Shown: piece by piece, positions 32,399-40,033 of the stretch
How positions within the stretch are numbered: the first letter of the stretch is position 1
How the letters are laid out: the number at the start of each line of letters is the position of its first letter
Assembly: GCA_947365965.1 (NCBI GenBank)
Contig: CANAZG010000007.1
Location: 1-57,540, forward strand
Source: an uncultured Clostridia bacterium
Lineage (GTDB): Bacteria; Bacillota; Clostridia; Oscillospirales; Oscillospiraceae
Reading direction: 5' to 3'
DNA length: 57,540 nucleotides
The notes under the pieces: model-generated
What the model was told of the DNA's origin: nothing
Seen by the model: only the letters and a program-made list of their open reading frames with translations
The model's database searches: none
Program-made: the position numbers and the translations under genes

Positions 32399-32468
32399 AA
32401 AGAGAGCATTTGTCGAGTGGGGATTTCACCCAAAAGATGAAATCCCCCGATAGACTGGAATGGATCGT

Positions 32469-33497
32469 TCAGCCAGCAAATCGAATCGTTTGTTTTTCCG
32501 CATCAACAAACGCATCAACACCGAACGGGATTATGCAGCGCGGTGTAGCGTGTCCGATATTGATATTGCAAACAACAGGCACTCGTGGATTCCCAATCAC
32601 ATTGGTCAGATGCTGTTTGTACTCCTGTGTATAGGTTTCATCCATAGGTTTACCTACCAAAACGCCGGACACGGCATCAAATACACCAAATTCCTTGAGA
32701 TATTCCAAAGCCTTCCGGTATTTTTCCGGAGGCATTTTTTCCTCACTGGATTCCAAAAGCAGGATACGATCTGTCCAATCCTCCTGATTTGGGAATAGCT
32801 GATATTTCTCACAGAGCAGAGGCATATCAGCATATCGCTCCACACTAAAGAACTCATATATAGAGTCAATACAGCCGCCGAGAATCTTCCCGGAAAAAAC
32901 AGGAGGGCCTTGCAGCAGCTCAAAACCACGGTCAGGATGAGAGATTAGCTCTGTGCCAACTTGGTCGGGAGTGAAGCTCTTTCGTTCTTCATACCAGATC
33001 TCACTGGGGACAATTTCACAGATCCTGCCAGTGGAAATCAGTTCTTCAAAATATTTTTTGGAATAGGGAAGCATCTGCGGCCCAAGCTCGCAAATATCCG
33101 CAAGGAAACTTTGTCCGTAAAAAGTGCGCAGGCCGAGCTTGTGCAGCATAAAATGATTGACAGTTGTATCTGAAAAGCCGAGAAACACCTTTTGCGAAAC
33201 GGCATTCCGCAGTTCATTATGGTCAAACAAATAGGGCAGCAGGCGGAATGTGTCGTCTCCGCCGGTGGCACAGAGGATCATATCAATCTCAGGATCACGA
33301 AACGCCTGTAAAAGGTCTTCCGCCCTCTTCTCTGGATGCTCCTTGATGTAATCAAGGCCCTTTCGTGCGTTTGGCATGAACTTTACAGCCAGTCCATATT
33401 CGCGCAGCCTGCGAAGCCCTATTTCTGTTTCAAATCTGATAAAATTCTCCCCGATGATACCGCTGGAGAGACTTACAATTCCAACTGTTTTTATCAT
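32469..33497 (-). CDS. S66-family (LD-carboxypeptidase / MccF-like) protein with Ser-to-Thr change
   Basis: A 342-residue protein of the S66 family, which cleaves tetrapeptide L,D bonds (LdcA) or detoxifies microcin C (MccF). Recognisable: VGIVSLSSGI at the start, ILCATGGDDTFRLLPYL (about 75-90), LGFSDTTVNHFML, ILLLESSEE with the expected Glu at 249, and NIGHATPRCIIPFG with the expected His at 316. The usual nucleophile in the GGxxS turn is Ser; here Thr83 stands there, so activity may be lost or changed. The gene is visibly more AT-rich than its neighbours, suggesting transfer. It lies alone between ruvC and metH. Confidence 0.85.
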   Translation of the reverse strand: MIKTVGIVSLSSGIIGENFIRFETEIGLRRLREYGLAVKFMPNARKGLDYIKEHPEKRAEDLLQAFRDPEIDMILCATGGDDTFRLLPYLFDHNELRNAVSQKVFLGFSDTTVNHFMLHKLGLRTFYGQSFLADICELGPQMLPYSKKYFEELISTGRICEIVPSEIWYEERKSFTPDQVGTELISHPDRGFELLQGPPVFSGKILGGCIDSIYEFFSVERYADMPLLCEKYQLFPNQEDWTDRILLLESSEEKMPPEKYRKALEYLKEFGVFDAVSGVLVGKPMDETYTQEYKQHLTNVIGNPRVPVVCNINIGHATPRCIIPFGVDAFVDAEKQTIRFAG

Positions 33498-33531
33498 TTT
33501 TATTATCTCCCACTCCCGACTTGTCAGCCCA

Positions 33532-33708
33532 TTACGGATGCAGTATAGCAACAACAGGGGCTGCAATCACCCCTTGTTTTGGGATGTTGATAGTAATAGC
33601 AAGTAATGTCTGGGTATATACCCTCGACACTTTCACCGCCTCCCCACAACTGCCATTCTGCCGCAGACGAGCCGCTGCCTCTTGTATTTGGGCGGTGGTT
33701 AAACTCAT
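33532..33708 (-). CDS. Possible small ORF upstream of the S66-family gene
   Basis: A 58-codon frame (starts MSLTTAQIQEAAARLRQ) with AAGG directly against the ATG, too close for a normal ribosome-binding site. No family recognised. It occupies most of the 234 bases between metH and the S66-family gene; it may be a gene remnant or chance. Confidence 0.2.
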   Translation of the reverse strand: MSLTTAQIQEAAARLRQNGSCGEAVKVSRVYTQTLLAITINIPKQGVIAAPVVAILHP

Positions 33709-33731
33709 CCTTTACAACACACATCTAATGA

Positions 33732-36062
33732 CTACTTCCCGAATACCTCCGCGGCCACCCGTGCGGACTGGGCGGCGTCCCTGGTGTAGTAGTCCGCGCT
33801 GATTTTGTCGGCAAAGGACTGGGTGACCACCGCGCCGCCCACCATGACCTTGCAGGGCGCGCCGGCCTCCCGCAGGGCCCGGATGGTGACGGCGATGTTC
33901 TGGGCCGTGGTGGTCATGAGGGACGAGAGGCCCACCAGAGGGGCCCTGGTCTCCAGGGCCGCTGCCACGATGGTCTCCGGAGCCACGTCCCGGCCCAGGT
34001 CCAGCACCCGGTAGCCGTAGTTCTCCAGGAGCATTTTCACAATATTCTTGCCGATGTCGTGGACGTCCCCCTGGACCGTGGCCAGCAGGATGGTCCCCCG
34101 CTCCCCTGTTCCCCGGGGCATGCTGGCGCGGACCATATCGCAGGCGGTTCTGGCCGCCTCGGCGGAGGCCATCAGCTGGGGCAGAAATACCTCCCCCGCC
34201 TCGTAGCCCTCCCCCACCCGGTCCAGAGCCGGGAGAATCAGGCCGGTGACGATCTCCATGGGCGGCAGCCTGCCCAGCAGCTCCTGGACTACCGCCGGCA
34301 CCTCCCCCTTCCGGCCGCTGGCGACGAGGCTCTGGAGCAGCTTCTCTGGGTCCTCTGGGGCGGGGGCGGCGGCCCGGGCCCCGCTGTGGCGGGCGATGTA
34401 GGCGGCGCAGCCAGGGTCCTCCCCCATGAGCGCCCGGGCCCCGTCCAGGGCGTCCCGAACCGCCGGGGAGCCGGTATTCACGATGGGCACGTTGAGCCCG
34501 GCGGCCAGACAGGCGGAGAGAAAGGCGCAGTTGAGGGCGTCCCGCCCCGGCAGGCCGTGGCTGACGTTGGACACCCCCAGCACGGTCCTGTACCCGGCCT
34601 GCCGGACCAGACGGATGGCCTCCGCCGCCGCCATGGCGGATTGGGGGTTCACCGAGGCCGCCATGGCCAGACAGTCAATAAAGATATCCTCCCGGCGCAC
34701 CCCCGCCTCCTCCGCCGTCCGGGCGATCCGGAGGGCGGTGGCGGCCCGGACCTCCGGGCTGTCGCTGATCCCCTGCCCGTCCAAGGCCAGGACGATGAGC
34801 CCTGTGCCGTACTTCACCGCCAGGGGCAGCATACTGGCGAGGCTCTCCGGCGTGCCGTTGACGGAGTTGAGGACAGGCCGGCCCCGGCACACCCGCAGGG
34901 CCTTCTCCAGGGCCGCCGGGTTGGAGCTGTCGATAACCAGGGGCAGGGGCGACACCTTCTGGATGGCCAGCACCAGCTGGGGCAGGGCCTCCCCCTCGTC
35001 GATGTCCGGCAGGCCCGCGTTCACCACCAGCAGGTCCGCCCCCTCCCCCTGCTGGGCGATGGCTGCCTCGCCGGCGTAGTCCCAGTTCTTTTCATAGAGG
35101 GCCATGCGCATTTTGGGCCGGCCCGTGGGGTTGATCCGCTCCCCCACCGCCGCGATGGAGGTCTCTGTCAGGCTTCGCACCCCCTGCCAGCCGCACAGGC
35201 GGCAGAGCCTGTCCGGCTTTTGCCGGGGCGGTCCCTCCCAGCCGTCCAGAAGAACCCGAAGGGCCCGGATGTGGTCCGGCGTGGTGCCGCAGCAGCCCCC
35301 CAGGATGGACGCGCCGCGCCGCAGAAAGTCCCCTGCCCACCGGGCGAACTCCTCCGGCCCCACGTCGTACACCGTCTCCCCATCCTCCATGCGGGGCAGA
35401 CCCGCGTTGGGCTGAACCACCACCGGCAGATGGGTGGCGCGGAGCATCTCCTCCAGGGCCGGCCCCAGCTCCCGGGGACCCACGGAGCAGTTGAGCCCCA
35501 CCCCGTCCGCCCCCAGGGCGGTGAGAGACACGGCGGCGGCGGCCGGGTCCACCCCCAGAAAGGTCCTGCCGTCCTCGCCGAAGGTCATGGTCACCAGCGC
35601 CGGAAGACGGGTGTTCTCCTTTACCGCCAGCAGGGCGGCCTTGGCCTCCAGCAGATCCCCCATGGTCTCGATGAGCACCAGGTCCGCCCCCGCCTGTTCC
35701 CCCGCTGTGACGATCTCTGCAAAGAGCTCGTAGGCCCTCTGAAAGGTCATGGGGCCAAAGGGCTCCAGCAGCGTCCCCAGGGGCCCCACGTCCAGGGCTG
35801 TCAGCTTCCCCCCGGCCCGGCGGGCCAGGGCGACGCCGGCGGCGATATAGGGGGCCGGGTCTTCCCCCAGCTTCTGGCGGCTGGCGCCAAAGGTGTTGGC
35901 GGTGATGATGTCCGCCCCTGCGGCGGCGTAGGCGGCGTGGACCGCCTCCACGGCCGCCGGGTTGGAGAGATTCAGCGTCTCCGGGGCCTGTCCCAGTCCG
36001 GACCGCTGGAGCATGGTGCCCATGCCCCCGTCCAGCAGAAGGCGTCGGTTGAGATCCAGCAT
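33732..36062 (-). CDS. metH: Cobalamin-dependent methionine synthase, short form without activation domain
   Basis: A 776-residue MetH that transfers a methyl group from methyl-tetrahydrofolate via cobalamin to homocysteine. The N-terminal homocysteine domain (about 1-290) starts LLLDGGMGTML and has zinc ligands in GLNCSVG and GGCCGTTP. The pterin domain (about 305-560) starts AVGERINPTGRP. The B12 cap and Rossmann domains follow, with the axial His in GDVHDIGKNIVKMLL. The protein ends after the B12 domain, so the AdoMet-binding reactivation domain of E. coli MetH is absent, as in several Clostridia and Thermotoga; a separate reactivase would be needed and is not in this window. Confidence 0.95.
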   Translation of the reverse strand: MLDLNRRLLLDGGMGTMLQRSGLGQAPETLNLSNPAAVEAVHAAYAAAGADIITANTFGASRQKLGEDPAPYIAAGVALARRAGGKLTALDVGPLGTLLEPFGPMTFQRAYELFAEIVTAGEQAGADLVLIETMGDLLEAKAALLAVKENTRLPALVTMTFGEDGRTFLGVDPAAAAVSLTALGADGVGLNCSVGPRELGPALEEMLRATHLPVVVQPNAGLPRMEDGETVYDVGPEEFARWAGDFLRRGASILGGCCGTTPDHIRALRVLLDGWEGPPRQKPDRLCRLCGWQGVRSLTETSIAAVGERINPTGRPKMRMALYEKNWDYAGEAAIAQQGEGADLLVVNAGLPDIDEGEALPQLVLAIQKVSPLPLVIDSSNPAALEKALRVCRGRPVLNSVNGTPESLASMLPLAVKYGTGLIVLALDGQGISDSPEVRAATALRIARTAEEAGVRREDIFIDCLAMAASVNPQSAMAAAEAIRLVRQAGYRTVLGVSNVSHGLPGRDALNCAFLSACLAAGLNVPIVNTGSPAVRDALDGARALMGEDPGCAAYIARHSGARAAAPAPEDPEKLLQSLVASGRKGEVPAVVQELLGRLPPMEIVTGLILPALDRVGEGYEAGEVFLPQLMASAEAARTACDMVRASMPRGTGERGTILLATVQGDVHDIGKNIVKMLLENYGYRVLDLGRDVAPETIVAAALETRAPLVGLSSLMTTTAQNIAVTIRALREAGAPCKVMVGGAVVTQSFADKISADYYTRDAAQSARVAAEVFGK

Positions 36063-36072
36063 GGCGTTGCTC

Positions 36073-36909
36073 CTATCCTTTCGCAGTTCTTGCTTGTGCG
36101 CTGTTTTTCAATGCGGACAGCACGTCGGAAACCGTCATTTGCAGGTCAGCGGGAATCTCCTCCCTGGCGGGCAGCACGGCGAGAAACGCCTCCTCCTCCG
36201 GCTCCGGCGCAAATACCGGCAGCGGGATGTGCAGCGCCCGGCAGACCATCTCCTCAAAGGCGGCGTAATTCACCGTGTCCGTGGTCCCCACATGGAAAAT
36301 CCCGTGCAGTCCCCGGCTGAGAACGTACTTCGCGTAGTCCCCGATCTGGTCCGCCAGGGTAACGTTGATCGTATAGCCGGGGTAGGTGGGATGGGGCTCC
36401 CTGCTTTCGCTGCTGCGTTGGAGCTGCCGGACCCGCGGACAGCCAGGGCTCCAGACGGCGGCCAGACGAAAGACCGCCAACTGATCCCCAAGCAGCCGCC
36501 CCAGCATCTCCTCGCAGTCCCGCTTGAAAACGCCATAGTCTGACGCAGGCGCGGGCAGAGCGTCCTCTGTCCAGGGCTGGGACAGGCTGCCGTCAAACAC
36601 GTTGGCCGTAGACATATACAGCAGCCGCTTCTCCTTCCCGGCCAGCCACTCCGCCAAGGTCCTGTGAAAGGCCATCTGCGCCGGATAATCCCCCCGGATG
36701 GAGGAGATCACCACATCCGGGTCCTCCCTGGTCAGAACCTCCAGCAGCCTGTCCGGCTCCTCCACCGGCAGATGGTATCCGTTTTCCGGCGCACAGTGTC
36801 CCGCCGCCGGTATGATCTGGTCGTTCTCCCCCAGGCTCCCGGCCGCCGCCCGGCCCACCAGTCCGGTGGCGCCGAGGAGCAAGATCTTTCGTCTCATGGG
36901 TCCGCGCAT
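36073..36909 (-). CDS. SDR / RmlD-like NAD-dependent sugar-nucleotide dehydratase-reductase family
   Basis: A 278-residue extended SDR-type protein. The nucleotide-binding motif is LLGATGLVGRAA near the start; DVVISSIRGDYPAQ and LLYMSTANVFDG follow, and the catalytic Tyr-Lys pair is in SDYGVFKRDCEE. The C-terminal half has FHVGTTDTVNYAAFEEMV. The substrate cannot be assigned; RmlD-like reductases act on dTDP sugars. The start could be 36909 or 36897 (MRRKILLLG). It lies 10 bases before metH on the same strand, but no functional link is evident. Confidence 0.82.
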   Translation of the reverse strand: MRGPMRRKILLLGATGLVGRAAAGSLGENDQIIPAAGHCAPENGYHLPVEEPDRLLEVLTREDPDVVISSIRGDYPAQMAFHRTLAEWLAGKEKRLLYMSTANVFDGSLSQPWTEDALPAPASDYGVFKRDCEEMLGRLLGDQLAVFRLAAVWSPGCPRVRQLQRSSESREPHPTYPGYTINVTLADQIGDYAKYVLSRGLHGIFHVGTTDTVNYAAFEEMVCRALHIPLPVFAPEPEEEAFLAVLPAREEIPADLQMTVSDVLSALKNSAQARTAKG

Positions 36910-36964
36910 GTCCCACTCATCCCCCTTCCAAGTTTTTGTTCACCGAAGACAAATTCCCCTTATA

Positions 36965-36993
36965 AGAAAAGCGGCAGAGGCTCTCACCTCTGC
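36965..36993 (-). terminator. Terminator behind xerD
   Basis: Minus strand: GCAGAGG and CCTCTGC arms around a short loop, followed by CGCTTTTC, just after the xerD stop. Confidence 0.75.
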
Positions 36994-37003
36994 ACTCCTC
37001 TCT

Positions 37004-37888
37004 TTACGCCCTGGGGTGGGCCTTATGATAGACGTCCTGGAGCTTCGGCTTGACCATGTGGGAGTATATCTGGGTGGAGGATATATCCGCGTGGCCCAGC
37101 ATCTCCTGAATGGAGCGCAGATCCGCCCCGTTCTCCAGCAGATGGGCGGCAAAGGAGTGGCGCAGTGTGTGGGGCGTGATGTCCTTGTCAATCTGCGCCT
37201 TCTCCTGGTAGTACTTCACGATCTTCCAGAACCCCTGCCGGCTCATCCGTTCGCCGCTCATATTCACAAAGAGGGCCGGCTCCCTGGGCGTCAGCACCAG
37301 CTGAGGCCGTATGTCCCGAACGTAGTCCGTCAGCGCCTTCACCGCCGCCGCGTACAGGGGGATAATCCGCTCCTTCCCCCTGCTGGTACACCGGATGAGC
37401 CCCGCAGGCAGGTTCACGTCCTCCACGTTCAGCCCGATCAGCTCGCTGACCCGGATGCCCGTGGCGTACAGCAGCTCCAGCATGGCGTGGTCCCGGTAGC
37501 CCTTGGGGTCCACGCACTGGGGCTGCTCCAGAAACAGGTCCACCTCTTTGCCCGTGAGAATCTGGGGCAGCTTCCGCTCCGTGCGCACCGCCGCCGTGTG
37601 CCTGGCCGGATTGGTCCGAACCACGCCCTGGCTGAGGAGATAGCCATAGAAGCTCTTCAGGGAGGCCACGCTCCGGGCCACGCTGGCCGCCGACTTGCCC
37701 CTGCCGGTCATGTAGCTGATATAGCGCTCAATATGCTCCTGGGCGCAATGGGGCAGCTCCGTCTCCTCCACCTCCTCCAGGTAGTGAGAAAACTGGGTCA
37801 CGTCTCGGACATAGGATGTGATCGTATTGTCCGAGGAGTGCCGCTCCAGCCGCAGATAGGACGCATATTCCCCGATATAATCTGCCAA
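37004..37888 (-). CDS. xerD: Site-specific tyrosine recombinase XerD
   Basis: A 294-residue recombinase that resolves chromosome dimers at dif with XerC. The N-terminal SAM-like domain begins YASYLRLERHSSDNTI. The catalytic set is intact: Arg in ATGIRVSEL, Lys in CTSRGKERII, HTLRH, GHADISSTQIYSH, with the nucleophile Tyr in the last motif. Length and gene context (behind a SpoIIM-like gene, as near fur-xerD in Bacillus) support XerD rather than an integrase. Confidence 0.94.
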   Translation of the reverse strand: MADYIGEYASYLRLERHSSDNTITSYVRDVTQFSHYLEEVEETELPHCAQEHIERYISYMTGRGKSAASVARSVASLKSFYGYLLSQGVVRTNPARHTAAVRTERKLPQILTGKEVDLFLEQPQCVDPKGYRDHAMLELLYATGIRVSELIGLNVEDVNLPAGLIRCTSRGKERIIPLYAAAVKALTDYVRDIRPQLVLTPREPALFVNMSGERMSRQGFWKIVKYYQEKAQIDKDITPHTLRHSFAAHLLENGADLRSIQEMLGHADISSTQIYSHMVKPKLQDVYHKAHPRA

Positions 37889-37906
37889 AGCAGCTCCCTC
37901 CCTTCC

Positions 37907-38542
37907 TTATGATGGTAAGACCTCCCCCAGCGCCAGACGGAACAGGAGAGGCGTTAAAAACCGCTCGCAGAACATGCCAACGGTCAATATCACAGCACAC
38001 AACACAGCCAACAGCAGATACCGGCTCCCGTACAGCACTGGCGAGGAGCGCTTCCCCCGGCCGAAGGACAGGGAGAACAGCTCCGTGGACATGGGCCAGG
38101 CCGCCCCCGCCAGGGCAAAAAAGCAGGGCAGGGTAAACACCAGGCGCACCATGAAGATCCCCATGGCCAGCAGCACCCCCGCCCGGCCGTAGCAGCGCAC
38201 AAAGCAGGACACCGCGTACATGGTCAAAAATCCGAACGTGCCCGCCAGGGCGGGGATCAGCGCTACCCCGGCGGAGGAAAATCCCAGTAGAAAAACCAGC
38301 GCCGCGTACCCGAAGTAGGTCACCGCGCATTGGAGCATGGACACCGCCACGCCCCCTGCGTCGTACACAGCGCAGTAGTCGCTCAAATACTGCTCCAGCG
38401 CCCGCGCCGTCTCCGGACTCCATGCGCCGGCGTACAGGTGGCCCGCCAGGGCCCCCGCCAGAAACAGCAGGGCCAGCACCCCGCCCCGCAGGAGCTCCGG
38501 GTCCCACCCGCCCAGCCGGACCGTCACCGTCCGTCCTCGCAT
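37907..38542 (-). CDS. SpoIIM-like sporulation membrane protein
   Basis: A 211-residue protein with about five hydrophobic segments and no soluble domain. The start LLRGGVLALLFLAGALAG followed by a short extracytoplasmic loop, and its location 18 bases before xerD, match the spoIIM-xerD order of Bacilli and Clostridia. SpoIIM is part of the DMP peptidoglycan-remodelling machinery during engulfment. Sequence similarity by eye is weak, so the name depends partly on context. GAGGTG precedes the ATG. Confidence 0.6.
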   Translation of the reverse strand: MRGRTVTVRLGGWDPELLRGGVLALLFLAGALAGHLYAGAWSPETARALEQYLSDYCAVYDAGGVAVSMLQCAVTYFGYAALVFLLGFSSAGVALIPALAGTFGFLTMYAVSCFVRCYGRAGVLLAMGIFMVRLVFTLPCFFALAGAAWPMSTELFSLSFGRGKRSSPVLYGSRYLLLAVLCAVILTVGMFCERFLTPLLFRLALGEVLPS

Positions 38543-38937
38543 CTTCCATCACCTCGCCACCAGCATATGCGACGTGGACAAGGTTTAGAATCGCCGCCGT
38601 CTTATGTGGACCACAGCGATTGCGATTTTAATGCGGCTCCTATAAATATAGTTCAAAATTTCTGTTTTCGCAAGGGAAAAACAGCAGCTCTGTCTTTTTT
38701 CGTCATTTATGCCAAATTTTTATGTCAATAATGTTATGTAAACTCATTGGGTAGAATATCTATTCTCTGGCATCTCTCGGCCTCCCCTCTGGAACATTTA
38801 GTGCCCCCTCCCCCGGGGCGGCACCACATCTGGGACCGTGCCGCTCCTGTTCTCTCAAATCGTCCCGCCGGCCAGGAGACCAGGCGGCCGGCGGGACTTT
38901 TCCCATTTTTGTCTATTTTTCCACCTTGACAGGTCCT
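38543..38937 (+). other. 395-base gene-free region; candidate small RNA at about 38750-38905
   Basis: The left half (to about 38760) is AT-rich. The right half is GC-rich and holds two mutually exclusive hairpins on the plus strand: one using GTGCC at about 38801 with GGCAC, the other using GCGGCAC at about 38820 with GTGCCGC. These are followed by a strong rightward terminator (38862-38905). No coding frame was recognised. A -10-like TAGAAT is at about 38751 without a good -35. A plus-strand terminator with no plus-strand gene before it suggests a small RNA. Confidence 0.4.
38862..38905 (+). terminator. Rightward terminator without an upstream gene
   Basis: A 12-bp stem (GTCCCGCCGGCC with complement, 12-base loop) followed by TTTTCCCATTTTT on the plus strand. 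The minus side has only GATTT, so it may also weakly end the TIGR04086 gene. Confidence 0.75.
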
Positions 38938-39366
38938 TCAGCTCCGGCGTCTCCGGCGGGACTTGCTGCCTCTGCTCTGTGGCAGATTGTACCCCACCAG
39001 AGCCGCCAGCAGCCCACCGGCCGCCATGGACAGCCCCAGGCCCGTCAGGCCGTTCTCTATGCGCACCGCATCGGCGGTGAAAAAGGCCGCCGCCAGGGTG
39101 AGGGTGAGAAACACCGCCACCACCACCGGCACGGTAAGCATACTGGTCCCCTTCCCCCGGAGCACACTGTACCCACAGCCCAGGAAGGAGGCCAGGGCCG
39201 CTGTCACGCACACCATGGGATAGAGCTGGTCCATGGCCAGCACCTCCCTGTCGATGAGCAGGGCGCACACCAGCTGCAACGCCACATAGGCCCCCAGGGC
39301 CAGCAGTCCGCCGATCACGCTGTTTTTGACCATCCCCTTGGGCAGGGACATGACTACCTTTGACAT
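38938..39366 (-). CDS. TIGR04086 family membrane protein
   Basis: A 142-residue protein with four hydrophobic segments and a strongly basic tail (SRGSKSRRRRRS). TIGR04086 proteins are small four-helix membrane proteins encoded next to yajC in many Clostridia, as here; function unknown. The start at 39366 is chosen because GGGAGG lies 7 bases before it. That ribosome-binding site is locked in one arm of a long hairpin in the yajC spacer. Confidence 0.85.
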   Translation of the reverse strand: MSKVVMSLPKGMVKNSVIGGLLALGAYVALQLVCALLIDREVLAMDQLYPMVCVTAALASFLGCGYSVLRGKGTSMLTVPVVVAVFLTLTLAAAFFTADAVRIENGLTGLGLSMAAGGLLAALVGYNLPQSRGSKSRRRRRS

Positions 39367-39373
39367 AACTGAA

Positions 39374-39416
39374 CCTCCCGGCAATCTACTGATAAATCAG
39401 TATATTGTCCGGGAGG
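39374..39416 (-). promoter_or_regulatory. Hairpin sequestering a ribosome-binding site
   Basis: Minus strand: CCTCCCGG, AAT, ACTGAT then ATCAGT, ATT, CCGGGAGG form an interrupted stem of about 17 pairs with a 2-base loop. The 3' arm contains the GGGAGG of the TIGR04086 gene. No T tract follows, so it is probably not a terminator. Confidence 0.7.
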
Positions 39417-39438
39417 TCCGGTTATTCGGTGGGACAGG

Positions 39439-39822
39439 TTATTTGCCCTCGCCTTCCCCCTCCTCGATACGGGGGGGCTCCTCGCTGTCAGCGGCCTTCT
39501 TTGACTTCTTGCCGGTGGCAGGGGGATTGCTGTTGTTGGTGGACACCGCCCACTTGGTCAGCTCCATGCGCACACGGTCGTCGCTGGTTTCAATGACGAT
39601 ATTCTCGTCTGTCACCTGGACAATCTTGCCTATGATGCCGCCAATGGTGGTGATCTGGTCTCCCTTTTTCAGGCTGCTGCGCATCTCCTCGGCCTGCTTT
39701 TTCCGCTTGCTCTCCGGACGGATCATCAGAAAATACAGCATGGCCAGCATCAAAATCAGCGGCAGAAAGATGCCCAGACCGGCAGCTCCCTCCGCCCCTG
39801 CGGCAGTATAGAATAGTGGCAT
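39439..39822 (-). CDS. yajC: Preprotein translocase subunit YajC
   Basis: A 127-residue accessory subunit of the Sec translocon. A single membrane segment (GIFLPLILMLAMLYFLMIRP) is followed by the YajC signature KKQAEEMRSSLKKGDQITTI with GGIIGKIVQV. The C-terminal 40 residues are Lys/Glu/Pro-rich and unstructured, longer than in E. coli. GAAGGAGG precedes the ATG. It has a clear promoter with an overlapping palindrome. Confidence 0.95.
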   Translation of the reverse strand: MPLFYTAAGAEGAAGLGIFLPLILMLAMLYFLMIRPESKRKKQAEEMRSSLKKGDQITTIGGIIGKIVQVTDENIVIETSDDRVRMELTKWAVSTNNSNPPATGKKSKKAADSEEPPRIEEGEGEGK

Positions 39823-39875
39823 ATGGCGTTCCTCCTTCTTTCAAAAATCCTTTAGTACATGAGAGCACTTTGACC

Positions 39876-39907
39876 ATTATACCCGACTTGCCAAGCTTTG
39901 GCAAGTC
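39876..39907 (-). promoter_or_regulatory. yajC promoter overlapped by a 10-bp-arm palindrome
   Basis: Minus strand: TTGCCA (39899-39904), 17-base spacer, TATAAT (39876-39881). The inverted repeat GACTTGCCAA-AGC-TTGGCAAGTC (39885-39907) covers the -35 and most of the spacer, a layout expected for repressor control. No cognate regulator can be named. Confidence 0.75.
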
Positions 39908-40033
39908 CTAAGTTGAAGCCAGGCGGACTTTTCTTGAAAGCTCCCTGCGGACTGCGGCAGCCTGAACGACAGATAGCACAGCCGTCTCCATACGCTCATA
40001 TACTGGACTACCAAGTCCAGAAGGAGAACAGAT

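Noticed and set aside
34059..36320. 753-codon plus-strand frame opposite metH
   Set aside because: Antisense shadow of a gene with clear catalytic motifs.
38700..38900. 6S RNA, tRNA or SRP RNA in the gene-free region
   Set aside because: I could not fit the consensus of any of these; only the terminator and competing hairpins are supported.
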